Shown: in pieces, positions 51,739-60,945 of the stretch
How positions within the stretch are numbered: the stretch's first letter is position 1
How the letters are laid out: each line of letters begins with the position of its first letter
Assembly: GCA_963742105.1 (NCBI GenBank)
Contig: CAVUKN010000007.1
Span: forward strand, 310,001-374,000
DNA length: 64,000 nucleotides
Direction: 5' to 3'
Source of the DNA: Gp6-AA40 sp963742105
Lineage (GTDB): Bacteria; Acidobacteriota; Vicinamibacteria; Vicinamibacterales; UBA2999
Made by a program: the position numbers and the translations under genes
The notes under the pieces: model-generated
Database searches by the model: none
Seen by the model: the letters and a program-made list of their open reading frames with translations, nothing else
Told to the model about the DNA's origin: nothing

Positions 51739-52612
51739 GTGAAGCGACAGTCCTGGGGAATCGTCCTGCTGAGCATCAGCGTCGTGTGCGGCGCTGCGCC
51801 GGCGCAGGCGCAGTCGGTGGAAAGCGGCCGCGGCTGCACGCGCCGCAGCGCCGGTGGTCGCCGGCACGTTGCGCAGCCTCACGCGGCTGCCCGACAAGGG
51901 ATCGCTCGCGATTCTGGGTGCGGGTGCGGCCGGCGCCATGGCCGCTCACGGAGCAGACACCACCGTGACGCAAAGCTTCCGCGATCAGCCGGACCTGCGC
52001 CCCGTGTTCAAGCCGGGGTCGACGATCGGCGGCATGCCCTTCGAGGTTGGCGCCGCCGCGGCCATCATGACCATCGGCCACTCGGCCGGTCATCCCTGCC
52101 TGACGAGCCTCGGGAGCGAGTTGCTGCAGGCGCAGCTCGTTGGTGCCGCCTGGACGATCGCGGTGAAACAGGTGGTCCGGCGCGATCGCCCGGAGGGTAC
52201 CGGTTATTCGTTCCCGTCCGGCCACGCGGCGACGGCGTTTGCCTCGGCGACGGTGCTGCAGCGCCGGTTCGGCTGGAAGGCCGGAATCCCTGCCTACGCC
52301 GTGGCCACCTACGTCGCGGCTTCACGCGTCGACATGCAGCGCCACTATCTGAGCGACGTCGTGTTCGGTGCCGCCGTCGGCATGGTCGCTGGTCGCACCG
52401 TCACGGTCGGCGGACATCAGTTCGAGATCGGCCCGATGGCTGCCAGCGGCGGCGCCGGGATCGGGCTTCTCGCTCCTTCCGTCAAAGTAGCGCCGATCGA
52501 ATCATCCTCGGGGAGCGCGGGCGATCACCATGCTAGGATCCTCGCGTCCCCGACAGGATGGATTCCTTTCGCGCCCATCTGCGCCGGCTGTTCGTCACCG
52601 CGGCGCTCGTGA
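51739..52612 (+). CDS. Exported PAP2-family phosphatase, one frameshift
   Basis: It starts at GTG 51739 with a signal peptide (WGIVLLSISVVCGAAPAQAQ). The frame breaks near 51840 and continues VAGTLRSLTRLPDKGS. All three PAP2 motifs follow: KQVVRRDRP, YSFPSGHAATAFA with the catalytic His, and SRVDMQRHYLSD with the His nucleophile. The result is about 290 residues, ending over the start of the next gene. The enzyme removes phosphate from lipids or other extracytoplasmic phosphomonoesters. It follows the secreted kinase-like gene in the same direction. Confidence 0.85.
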
Positions 52613-55407
52613 TCATCTCGATCATTCCGGCATCCGCGGCCGACACTGGTTCGATCTCCGGATCAATCTTCAATCAGGCGGGTGAGCCCGTCGCGGACGT
52701 CGTCGTCCGCCTCTCGGGCGACAGCCTGCCGGCCGGACGCACGACGCGAACCAGCGTGAACGGCTCCTACCGGTTCGAGTATCTCGTTCCTGGCGACTAC
52801 CTGATCGAGGTCGAAGTGTCGGCCGGCTCGGTGTCGACGCCGTCTGGTCCGAGTCGATCTGGGACGAGACACGCAGGCCGACTTCATCACCGGGGTGGCG
52901 GTGACCGAAGCCGTGACGGTTTCCGCCACGACGTCAGGAGTGGACGTCCGCTCGAGTGAGGCGAGCTTCAACTTCAAGGCAGAGGAGCTGGGCGCCCTGC
53001 CGCTCGAGCGCACCTACCGGGGGCTGTTCCAGCTGATGCCAGGCGTCGCCGACAACCGCAGCCGCGTCGGACCCGCAAGCGGCGGCGGCCTCCAGGACAA
53101 CACCTATCTGATCGACGGCGCCAACATCACGAACCCTGGTTTCGGCTATCTGAGCACCGAGATCAACGAGCTCGATGTCGCCGAAGTGAACCTGAAGCGC
53201 GCCGGTGTGAGCGCTGAATCCGGTCGCACCGGCGGCAGCATCGTCAACGTCGTCAGCCGGACCGGATCGAACCGTGTGTCGGGCATCGGGCGCATCGAGT
53301 GGCTGCCCACCGGATTCGTTTCCGGCTACGAGTTGCCCAGCGACCTGACGGGCGCGGGAGTGAAACCGGGAACGTTCCGTGATCCGCTGCTGACGACCGA
53401 GACGGGTCCGGCGATCGGGATCGGCGGCCCGGTTCGCCGCGATCACGCGTTCTTCTACGCCTCGGCGAAGTACTCGCGGCAGGAGAAGTGGGACCGGTTC
53501 AACAGGGTAGCGATGCCGCTGCCGGACGAAGTGCGGAACACCAGCGAGTACTACGGAAAGCTCACGGTCGTGCCGGTGGCCCAGCAGAGCGTGAACGTCA
53601 GCTACCGTCACCGCCCGAGCACGGTTGATCACAACCTGCTGGATTCGACCACCGCGCCCGGGCGTCGCGGTCACCTCCGACAACGGGAGCGGCATCGCCA
53701 GCCTTGCCTGGGCCTACTTCATGGGTCCGCGCACCTCGCTCAATGTGCAGTACCTGTACATGCGCGAAAACAACGAAGACGTGCCGGTGACCGACCTTGG
53801 ATACCTGCCGCCATTCAATCCCAACAATCTCGCCGCCATGGGCATGTACACCGATCCTGCCCAGGCGGATTTGAAGATCGGTGGTTTCCAGTTCAACGGC
53901 ATCCAGAACTATCGCCGTCATGAAATCCGCGCGACGGCGGCACGGTCGCTGGAGTTCCGGTCGAGCGGACACTTGTTCAAGGCGGGCTTCGGATTCGAAT
54001 CCGGGACGGAGACCCTCAACCGTGTGGCCAACGGCTGGGGGCAGATCGTGAACGTCACGCAGAACGGCGTACCGGCGCTGCAGGGCCCGGTACTACACGC
54101 CGCAGCCAGCGCAGATCGGTGAAGGCCGCACCTATTCGGTCTTCGTCCAGGACGACATCGCGACTCGGCAAGCGCCTGTCCGTGAATGCGGGCCTGCTGT
54201 TGAATCGCGACGGGTTCGAGCAGTCGGTCGCCCGGAGTGGTGGCTGTCCAGCCACTGTCACCCTGCGCGGCGGGGCGGCGGTCTATCGCTCGCATGGCGA
54301 CGACTGCACGTTCCTCCAGTTCGGATTCGGCGATGAAGTCCAGCCGCGGCTCGGTGTCAGCTATCAATTGCGTGCCGGGGCCGGGGACAAGGCGTACGCG
54401 AACTGGGCGCGCTACTACAACATGGATCAGAAGTCGGCGGCGCGCAGCCTGGCGCCGAACCGGATCTTCCAGACGCAGACGGTGTTCGATCTCGCCGGCA
54501 ACGGTGCTTTCCACCGGCCCGCTGGCGTCGACGACCGGCAAGCTGGTGGATCCGGATCTCGAGCCGATCTACACGGACGAATGGCTGGTCGGATATGCCA
54601 CGCCGCTGGGGACCGCGCAACAGCCTCGACGTGTTCTTCATGGCGCGGGCGATGCACAATTTCATCGAGGACCTGCCGTCGCGCCTGAATGGGTCGGCGC
54701 CCGACAGCGGCCCCTTCGTGGCCGCGAACCTGCCGTGCACGCGCTTCGCCGCCTGCCAGAACGCCAACGCGGAACGCACCTATCGCGCCCTGACCGTCGA
54801 CGTGCGGCGACAGATGGCGCGCGGGTGGACGGCGGATGCCAGTTACACCTGGAGCCGGTTCGAGGGGAACTTCGATCTGGACTACTCGTCGACCGCGGTT
54901 TTCAACACGTCGTCGTTTATCCAGGATGGACCGGGGACCAATGTCGAGGATGTGAACCGGTTCGGTCCGTTGCGTGAGGATCGGCCGCACGTCGCCAAGC
55001 TGTTCACCTCGTATGCGGCGACGAGCCGCCTGACACTCTCAGGTGCGTTACGGGTCCAGAGCGGGTCGCCGTGGAACGCGAGGGCGCGGGACTGGGCAGG
55101 AGCGGTGATGAACTACCTCGAGCCGGCCGGCAGTCATCGCAATCCGACCTGGACCAACGTTGACCTGATGGCGGCGTACCGGTTGCCCTTCGAGGGACGT
55201 GCCAAGGTCACGCTGGAGGCGCGGCTGCTCAACGCGTTCGACGCCCAGACGGCGCTCTCGACTGACGCGCAGCAATACCTCGACCTTCGCACCATCCCGA
55301 CACCGCCGTACTTCGCGCCGTACCAGCAGCCGAACTCGTTCTACGGCACCGGCAACGCGTTCGCGCCGCCACGCCGCCTGTATCTGTCGGGCCTCGTGTC
55401 TTTCTAA
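52558..55407 (+). pseudogene. Oar-type TonB-dependent receptor, heavily frameshifted
   Basis: Across frames this is a complete receptor: signal peptide (ending PASA), carboxypeptidase-regulatory domain (TGSISGSIFNQAGEPVADVV), plug with LQDNTYLIDGANITNPGFGY and SAESGRTGGSIVNVVSRTGS, barrel strands, and a C-terminus LYLSGLVSF. At least six frame changes lie near 52850, 53650, 54090, 54160, 54510 and 54610. Each is a small indel, with no large deletion. It may be a recent pseudogene or an error-rich stretch. Its start overlaps the PAP2 gene. TGCTAGGAT at about 52530 resembles an extended -10 for it. Confidence 0.82.
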
Positions 55408-55464
55408 TCGGTTGACTCGAAGCCGAACGACCGGCGATTAACCGCCGGAGATCGGGCCGCGACC

Positions 55465-55584
55465 GTGTGGATGCTCAAGCGCATGGTCGTCGACCACTGG
55501 GATGTCGACCGCGCCACCAAAGAAGCCGCGGCGCTAGGCCAGACCAGCGCGCCGTTGCGGCAGTTCGCTATCGATCACGCGTGA
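55465..55584 (+). pseudogene. C-terminal remnant of a dual-specificity-like protein tyrosine phosphatase
   Basis: A 39-residue open stretch, VWMLKRMVVDHWDVDRATKE followed by AAALGQTSAPLRQF, matches the helix after the CxxxxxR loop of bacterial DSP/PTP-like proteins, normally preceded by ADRTGT. Here only AAT precedes it and the active site is missing. It is a gene end without its body, just after the broken TonB receptor. Confidence 0.5.
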
Positions 55585-55599
55585 AGCCATCAGCGGTAA

Positions 55600-55875
55600 C
55601 GGGGATCACGGGGGCCACGGGATCACAAACGGAGAAACGGGGGAACGGAGACGAACGGGGGCCGAGTTGTTCGCGCGTCGCCCATGAGAGGTTGCCGGCT
55701 GGCGGCCCGCTGTGCGGGCCGCGACTGGTGGCGTAACGACGACGGATACAAGCCGTGAGTGAATCGTGTGCACGGCTAGTATCCGTTGTCGTTACACCAC
55801 CAGGCCGCCGAAGGCGGCCAGCCGGCAACCCCCCGTTCGTCTCCGTTTCCCCGTTGCCCCGTTTGTGATCCCGTT
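55600..55875. repeat. Giant composite fold-back element (about 275 bp)
   Basis: The outer arms are of the CGGAGAAACGG family: GGGATCACAAACGGAGAAAC onward at 55619-55662, complementary to 55829-55872. Nested inside is a second inverted repeat: GGTTGCCGGCTGGCGGCC with GGTGGCGTAACGACGACGGA (55690-55749), complementary to 55780-55828. A 30-base loop separates them. About 28 bases on the left side have no partner. Confidence 0.9.
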
Positions 55876-55930
55876 TCCTCCGCAACCTCCGTCGCCGCAC
55901 CGATTCACCGGTATTCGGCGCTCGCAAGAG

Positions 55931-56215
55931 ATGTCAGAGCATCCGGACGTGCTCGACGGAAACGCAGCGACAGCAACCGACGTGCAGCTGATCAACCGCG
56001 GGGCCGGCGGCGAACGGGACGCGATTGCGGGGCTCTATGCCCGCCACGGCGCCCGGGTGTACACGCTGGCGCACCGGATGCTCCGAAACAGCACCGACGC
56101 GTTCCCGAAGCGAGCGCCTGCGAACCAACTACCACTTACCACCTACAACCTACCTGCACGCCTTCCACCGAAAAAGCATAGGTCAGCGACCCCGGTGATC
56201 TCTATGCTCGCGTGA
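55931..56215 (+). pseudogene. Truncated ECF sigma factor (region 2 start only)
   Basis: From ATG 55931 the protein reads SEHPDVLDGNAATATDVQLI and continues as GERDAIAGLYARHGARVYTL, then AHRMLRNSTDA, the typical first helices of ECF sigma region 2. It then breaks off at about 56098 into unrelated residues translated from the repeat at 56120-56157. The remaining region 2 and all of region 4 are absent. Confidence 0.7.
56120..56157. repeat. CCAACTACCAC/CCTACAACC array at a gene break
   Basis: CGAACCAACTACCACTTACC is followed by ACCTACAACCTACC, loose units of CTACCAC/ACCTAC. They are the complement of the GGTTGGTGGTAG units at 31969. It starts 20 bases after the last recognisable residue of the truncated sigma factor. 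Confidence 0.7.
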
Positions 56216-56250
56216 GTCCCAGCCGGCCGCATGCCGGCCTGAGCTGTCGC

Positions 56251-58395
56251 ATGTCACGGAAGATCCTGATCGGCCTGTTCGGCGGAATCGCCGTGGGACT
56301 GTTTTTTGGAGAACGCGCGGCCATTCTCGATTGGCCGGCGCGCGCGTTCGTCCAGTTGCTCCAGGTCACGGTGCTGCCCTACATCGTGACCTCGTTGATC
56401 GCCGGGATCGCCAGCGGTACGCCAGCCCAGGCACGCCGGCTTGCCGTACGCGGCGGCCTGGCGCTGCTCATCCTCTGGACGATCAGTCTGACCCTGGTCT
56501 TTGTCAGCCCGCTGGCGCTGCCGCCGGACAAGGGCGGCGCGTTCTACGCCACCACCACGACGCTGCGAGAGGCGCCGATCGACTGGCTCGATCTGTACAT
56601 CCCGTCGAATCCGTTCCGATCACTCGCCAACAACGTCGTGCCGGCGGTGGTCGTCTTCTCGATTCTTCTCGGGATCGCGCTGCTGGGTATCGACGAGAAA
56701 TCGCGCATCGTCTCACCACTTCGGCTTGTCAGCGAGACGCTGGGCCGGGCGAGCACGCTGCTGGTCAATCTCGCCCCGTTCGGAATTTTCGCGATTGCCG
56801 GTAATGCTGCCGGCACGCTGCGCGTCGAGCAGTTCGAACGGCTGCAGGCCTTTTTCCTGATCTGGATCGGCCTGTCGTCGATCCTTGCCCTCTGGATTCT
56901 GCCCGGGCTCATCGCTCTCGTGACCGGCATCAAGTACCAGCGGATCATGTCGGCGATGTGGCCGTCGCTGGTGACCGCCTTCATCACCTCCAATCTCTTC
57001 ATCGTGCTGCCCGTCATCCAGGAGCGCGCCAAGGAATTGCTGGCCGAGCGGCACCGTGACCCCGACGCCGCCGGCAATGTGGACGTCCTGGTCCCGACCT
57101 CGTTTACGTTTCCGCACGCGGCCAAGCTCCTGAGCCTGTCCTTCGTGCTGTTTGCGGGCTGGTTCGCCGGCGCGCCGGTTCCACCCTCACGCATGCCGAC
57201 GCTGGTCGGCGCCGGAGTACTGAGTGCCTTTGGCAGCCTGAACGCCGCTGTCCCGTTCCTGCTGAACCTGATGCGGCTGCCGGCGGACCTGTTCCAGCTC
57301 TTCGTCGTCTCGAGCGTCATCAATGGGCAGTTCGGCAGCGCGACGGCTGCGATGCACACGCTCACGATTGCCATCCTTGGATCGCACTTCATGGCCGGAC
57401 GCACGCAGGTGTCGCGTGCGCGTCTGCTCGGGTTCCTCGGGGTGAGCGTGCTGGCAGTCGGAGGATTCCTCGCGGGCAGCCGTGTGGTGCTGGCGCGCGT
57501 GCTGCCGACTCCGGAGAGTGCGTCGGCGGCATTCGATCGGCTGCGCGTCACGGGTGCATGGGGCCGACTGGCGTCGACGATCGCGGTTGACGAAGACGAT
57601 TCGCCGATCGAGCCGGTGCCAGCGGCAGGGGAAAGGCTCGACGCGATCCTGAAGCGCGGGATCCTCCGCGTCTGCGTGGCGCCGGAGACGCCGCCGTGGA
57701 GCTTCGTGAACGGACGCGGCGAGATCGTCGGCTTTGAAGTGGACGTGGCGCACGCCGTGGCGACGCAGCTGCATACGCGGTTATCGTTAGTCCGCGTTGC
57801 CCGCTCGGCCAAACCGGCCGCGCTCGTACAGGGCACCTGCGACTTGTCGATCGGCCGGGTGGTTCCATCGCAGGCTGCATCGATGGCGTTCTCCCGCCCG
57901 CTCACCCACGAAGCGTGGGCCTTCCTCACGCAGGATTACCGACGCGCCGATTTCGCGACGTTCGAGCGCATCCACCAGCTGAAGTCGCCGAAAATCGCGG
58001 TGTTCCGTGAAACGGAATTCATCGAACGGCTGCAGCAGCTCGTGCCGAACGCCCAGGTGAGCGGCGTCGAATCGATTCTCGAATTCGAATCGGCGCCGCC
58101 CGGACAGTTCGATGCGATGTTCACCGGCTTCGACCGGGCCACCGCCGCGAGCCTGATGTCGCCGGAATACGGGGCCGTCATTCCGACACCGGATCCCGGT
58201 TCTGTTCCGATGGCCTTCATCGTGCCCACGGGTGAGGAGGGACTCTTGGATCTGGCGAATGCCGTCGCCGACGTGGGCAGCGCGAACGGACTGTTCAAGG
58301 AGAAGCTGGATTACTGGATCGGCGGACCGGGCCGACTCGACGAAACCGCCCCCCGCTGGTCCATTGCAGGCGACGTCCTCGGCTGGTGGAAATGA
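56251..58395 (+). CDS. Cation:dicarboxylate symporter fused to a type 3 solute-binding domain
   Basis: 714 residues from ATG 56251. Residues 1-420 are a DAACS/GltP-type symporter: RAFVQLLQVTVLPYIVTSLI, NPFRSLANNVVPAVVVFSIL, LVNLAPFGIFAIAG and SSVINGQFGSATAAMHTLTI. Residues about 455-690 are a bacterial extracellular solute-binding protein, family 3: LDAILKRGILRVCVAPETPP, VGFEVDVAHAVATQL, DLSIGRVVPSQAAS and IAVFRETEFIERL. A linker of about 35 residues joins them. The binding domain would lie outside the membrane and hand substrate, probably an amino acid or dicarboxylate, to the symporter. This fusion is unusual, as DAACS symporters normally work without a binding protein. Confidence 0.88.
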   Translation: MSRKILIGLFGGIAVGLFFGERAAILDWPARAFVQLLQVTVLPYIVTSLIAGIASGTPAQARRLAVRGGLALLILWTISLTLVFVSPLALPPDKGGAFYATTTTLREAPIDWLDLYIPSNPFRSLANNVVPAVVVFSILLGIALLGIDEKSRIVSPLRLVSETLGRASTLLVNLAPFGIFAIAGNAAGTLRVEQFERLQAFFLIWIGLSSILALWILPGLIALVTGIKYQRIMSAMWPSLVTAFITSNLFIVLPVIQERAKELLAERHRDPDAAGNVDVLVPTSFTFPHAAKLLSLSFVLFAGWFAGAPVPPSRMPTLVGAGVLSAFGSLNAAVPFLLNLMRLPADLFQLFVVSSVINGQFGSATAAMHTLTIAILGSHFMAGRTQVSRARLLGFLGVSVLAVGGFLAGSRVVLARVLPTPESASAAFDRLRVTGAWGRLASTIAVDEDDSPIEPVPAAGERLDAILKRGILRVCVAPETPPWSFVNGRGEIVGFEVDVAHAVATQLHTRLSLVRVARSAKPAALVQGTCDLSIGRVVPSQAASMAFSRPLTHEAWAFLTQDYRRADFATFERIHQLKSPKIAVFRETEFIERLQQLVPNAQVSGVESILEFESAPPGQFDAMFTGFDRATAASLMSPEYGAVIPTPDPGSVPMAFIVPTGEEGLLDLANAVADVGSANGLFKEKLDYWIGGPGRLDETAPRWSIAGDVLGWWK

Positions 58396-58408
58396 GGGCG
58401 GGACGACA

Positions 58409-58584
58409 TCAACTCCCAACTCCCAAACGGCTGACGCTTGACCAACTCCCAAACACGACCGGCGGACAACTCCCAATTCCAAACGGGTCAAAGCATCTCC
58501 AACTCCCAAAGAACTCGCTGGCGTGGAAGCGGAGTCGTTTCGGCTGGGAGTTGGAAAGCGTCAGATGTTGGGAGTTGGGAGTTG
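58409..58584. repeat. Largest AACTCCC/GGGAGTT fold-back array
   Basis: The left arm has AACTCCCAACTCCCAAACGG, GCTTGACCAACTCCCAAA and two more units. The right arm has GGGAGTTGGAAAGCGTCAGA and TTGGGAGTTGGGAGTTG. The non-unit bases ACGGCTGACGCTTGACC and GGAAAGCGTCAGATG also pair, so the arms are true complements beyond the repeat. It lies between two convergent genes. Confidence 0.9.
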
Positions 58585-58596
58585 CCCGGTGTGTCC

Positions 58597-59695
58597 CTAC
58601 TTCCCAGGCACCGGCAAGGCGCCCTGTGACTGGACGACGGTGCGCGCCAGGTAATTCGTGACTTTCGCGTCGGCACGAGCGGCGGTGAGGTAGGCGCTGC
58701 GGAGCAACTGTTCCTTGCGGCCCTTCAGACCATCGCTGATCTGTTGTTTGACGCCGGGCGTTCCCAGGTCGCGCTGTCCCGCAGTTTCCTTGCTTACCAC
58801 GTAGACGATCGTCCGCACGCCGTCCTTCGAGGCGACGCGCGCTTTGCCTGGCTGTGTCTGCAGGACGGCGTCGCGCAGCGGCGCCGGTGCCTGTTTGACC
58901 GCGGAGACCGGCACCAGTCCGAGATCGCCGCCCCGCGGGGCCGATTCCGGATCCTCCGAATAATCCCTTGCGAGATCCGCGAACGGCGTTCCCTTCTGCA
59001 GGCGATCGAGCAGCATCGCTACTTTCGCGTTCGCCGCTTCAACGGAGGTGGCATCGTCGCCCGTGCGGTTCGCGACCTGCTGCTCGCGCGCCGGCGTGAC
59101 CACGATCTGCGCCAGATGGTAGGCGTCTTCCGGCAGGTTGAACTGCTGCCGGTTGGCGTTGAAGAAATCGATCACCTGTTGATCGGTGATCGCGATCTTC
59201 TTGGTGACGTCGTTGTCGATCACCTTCTGCGTGATCACGCGACGCTTCAAGCCGTCGCGTACGTCCGCTGTCGAGAGGCTTCGTGCGAACAGCTGCTGCT
59301 GGAACTGATCGTCGGTGAGGTTTCCTTTCGCGTTCTTGAACGCGTCGTCGACTTCGGCGTCGGTTGCCGTGATGTTCTCTTTCTGCGCCCTTCGCCAGCA
59401 GGATCTCCTCGGTGATCAGATCGTCGAGCACGCTGAGCCGCGCCGACAGCGCTTCCTCCTGCGACAGCGTCTGATTGGGATCAGCCGACTGGTGAAACGC
59501 CTTCTCCACCTCGGTGCGACTGATTGCCTTGCCGTCGACTTCGGCCCATGTATCAGGGGAGACGGCTGTCGGGGCCGGTGCAGAAGTGGTCTTGGAACCG
59601 GAGCGGCCGCAGGCCACCAGCGACGCGGCGGCCGCCGCACACAGGAGGGCGGCAAGCCAGTGCCGCGAGGGGAACGAACGTATGTTGTAGGTCAT
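58597..59695 (-). CDS. SurA/PpiD-like PPIC-type peptidyl-prolyl isomerase lipoprotein, one frameshift
   Basis: An N-terminal lipoprotein signal (LAALLCAAAAASLVACGRSG) places it in the envelope. A SurA-like N domain reads WAEVDGKAISRTEVEKAFHQ and LSVLDDLITEEILLAKG. The frame changes near 59390 and continues QKENITATDAEVDDAFKNAK. The PPIC rotamase follows: AYHLAQIVVTP, PFADLARDYSEDPESAPRGG and DLGLVPVSAV. The restored protein is about 365 residues and would fold outer-membrane proteins. It is divergent from the ABC remnant across the 59716 array. Confidence 0.85.
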
Positions 59696-59715
59696 CGACT
59701 ATCAGGGTAACTCGT

Positions 59716-59852
59716 CATTTGTGATTTGTGGATTGCGATTTGCGATTTGCGATTTGTGATTTGTAATTCGTGATGTCGAGGTGGCGCGTCACCATTCGAC
59801 GAACGGGCAAAATCGCAATCACAAATCACAAATCACAAATCACAAATCGCAA
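59716..59852. repeat. Large fold-back array, AATCACA/TGTGATT family
   Basis: The left arm has ATTTGTGATTTGTGGATTGC and GATTTGCGATTTGCGATTTG. The right arm is its complement, AATCGCAATCACAAATCACA followed by three more seven-base units. The loop is about 35 bases. It fills the divergent gap between the isomerase gene and the ABC remnant. Confidence 0.93.
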
Positions 59853-59924
59853 GGATGACGATGCGGCCGCTCGATCAGGCGGCGCAGTTCGTCCTGACTT
59901 GGTACACTGGGCCGCGTCGGACAC

Positions 59925-60518
59925 GTGCGGCTCAAAGGCATCAACTGGCGAGGGTGGAAGAACCTTGCCGCGTATCGACGATACTTCGTCCTCCTGGCCT
60001 CGCTCGCCGGCCATCTCATCACCCGGGATCTCCGGCAACGCCTCTTCACCCATCTCCAGGCGGTCACGCTGCGGCAGCATTCGCAGATGGAGGTCGGCGA
60101 GATCGCCTACCGGCTCCAGTCAGACGCCAGCTTCCTGGACCAACTGATTGTCCGTGGCGCTCTGCCGCTGTTCTTTTCAATCATGACGCTCGCGGTGATG
60201 TTTGCGAGCCTGGCCCGCATCGATCCGCTGCTGGCCCTCGTGTCGCTCAGCATCGTCCCGGTGCTGTTCGTGTGGGTACGGTGGGGAGCGCGTCGTATCA
60301 GGCCTCGTGCCGAGCGGACTCACGCCCTCGAATCGCGACTGTCCGCGCGTCTGCACGAAACCTTTTCGGCGATCCGGCTGGTCAAGAGCTTCGCACGCGA
60401 GTCCTATGAAGCCGGCCGTTTCGCCGGCCTCCTCGTCGCCGAGGGGACGCACGCGACGCTTCTGCAGGATAGCCCGTTGTACCGTGAGCTCGCCGCGCAG
60501 TTGACGGACGCGTCGTGA
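59925..60518 (+). pseudogene. ABC exporter remnant with the ATPase domain deleted in frame
   Basis: 197 residues from GTG 59925. Residues 1-30 look like the first helix of an exporter (LAAYRRYFVLLASLAGHLI). Then, without the normal second helix, comes TRDLRQRLFTHLQAVTLRQH, MEVGEIAYRLQSDASFLDQL and RLVKSFARESYEAGRFAG, typical half-transporter membrane-domain sequence. The protein then jumps to LLVAEGTHATLLQDSPLYRE, the very last part of an ABC nucleotide-binding domain. Walker A, signature and Walker B are missing. Two internal deletions, each in frame, explain this. It cannot hydrolyse ATP. Confidence 0.75.
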
Positions 60519-60519
60519 C

Positions 60520-60606
60520 GCCGCGGACCTGACAAGGTCCGCGCCACGCATCTTTCTCACGCGGACCCGAAGATCCGCGCTATGCAGATCCCGCTTACGC
60601 GGGCCT
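60520..60606. repeat. REP-like repeat, CGCGGACCTGA family
   Basis: CGCGGACCTGACAAGGTCCG, then ACGCGGACCCGAAGATCCGC, then CCCGCTTACGCGGG are three successive small hairpins. They lie between the convergent ABC remnant and PRC-barrel genes and overlap the last codons of the latter. Confidence 0.75.
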
Positions 60607-60852
60607 CGCTCGCCACTCCTTGGCGCTGACCAGATCCGCCGCGGTTCGGCTGACCACCGTGTCGCGACCGAAGGTCTGGACGGCGGCGGCGGGGAGGACA
60701 TGTTCCGAGTTCATCATGCCCCGGCGAACCACCAGTCCGACCAGGTGGTGATCGGCGTCGTCGAGCAGCACGTCGCTGACGGTTCCGAGCTTTTCGCCGC
60801 TGTCCGCGGACACGACCACTTTCCCTAGCAGTTCCGTTACGCGCTGTGCCAT
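60595..60852 (-). CDS. PRC-barrel domain protein
   Basis: An 85-residue protein from ATG 60852 with a perfect GGAGGAG site. It consists of one PRC-barrel: LLGKVVVSADSGEKLGTVSD, VLLDDADHHLVGLVVRRG and HVLPAAAVQTFGRDTVVS. PRC-barrels are small beta domains used in RNA metabolism (RimM) and photosynthetic reaction centres; stand-alone versions like this have no known role. It is divergent from the solute-binding gene with a 93-base gap. Confidence 0.85.
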   Translation of the reverse strand: MAQRVTELLGKVVVSADSGEKLGTVSDVLLDDADHHLVGLVVRRGMMNSEHVLPAAAVQTFGRDTVVSRTAADLVSAKEWRARPA

Positions 60853-60945
60853 GTCTCCTCCGTCAACTCGGCCCTGGCCGTGACTGTGGCAAAGGACTGC
60901 AATTCGGAAGCCCGGCCTGGGCTCACACAGGTAGAATTCGCGCAC

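Noticed and set aside
11675..59852. CRISPR arrays
   Set aside because: Repeat units are 7-16 bases, without unique spacers of constant length, and the second half is inverted. No cas genes are nearby.
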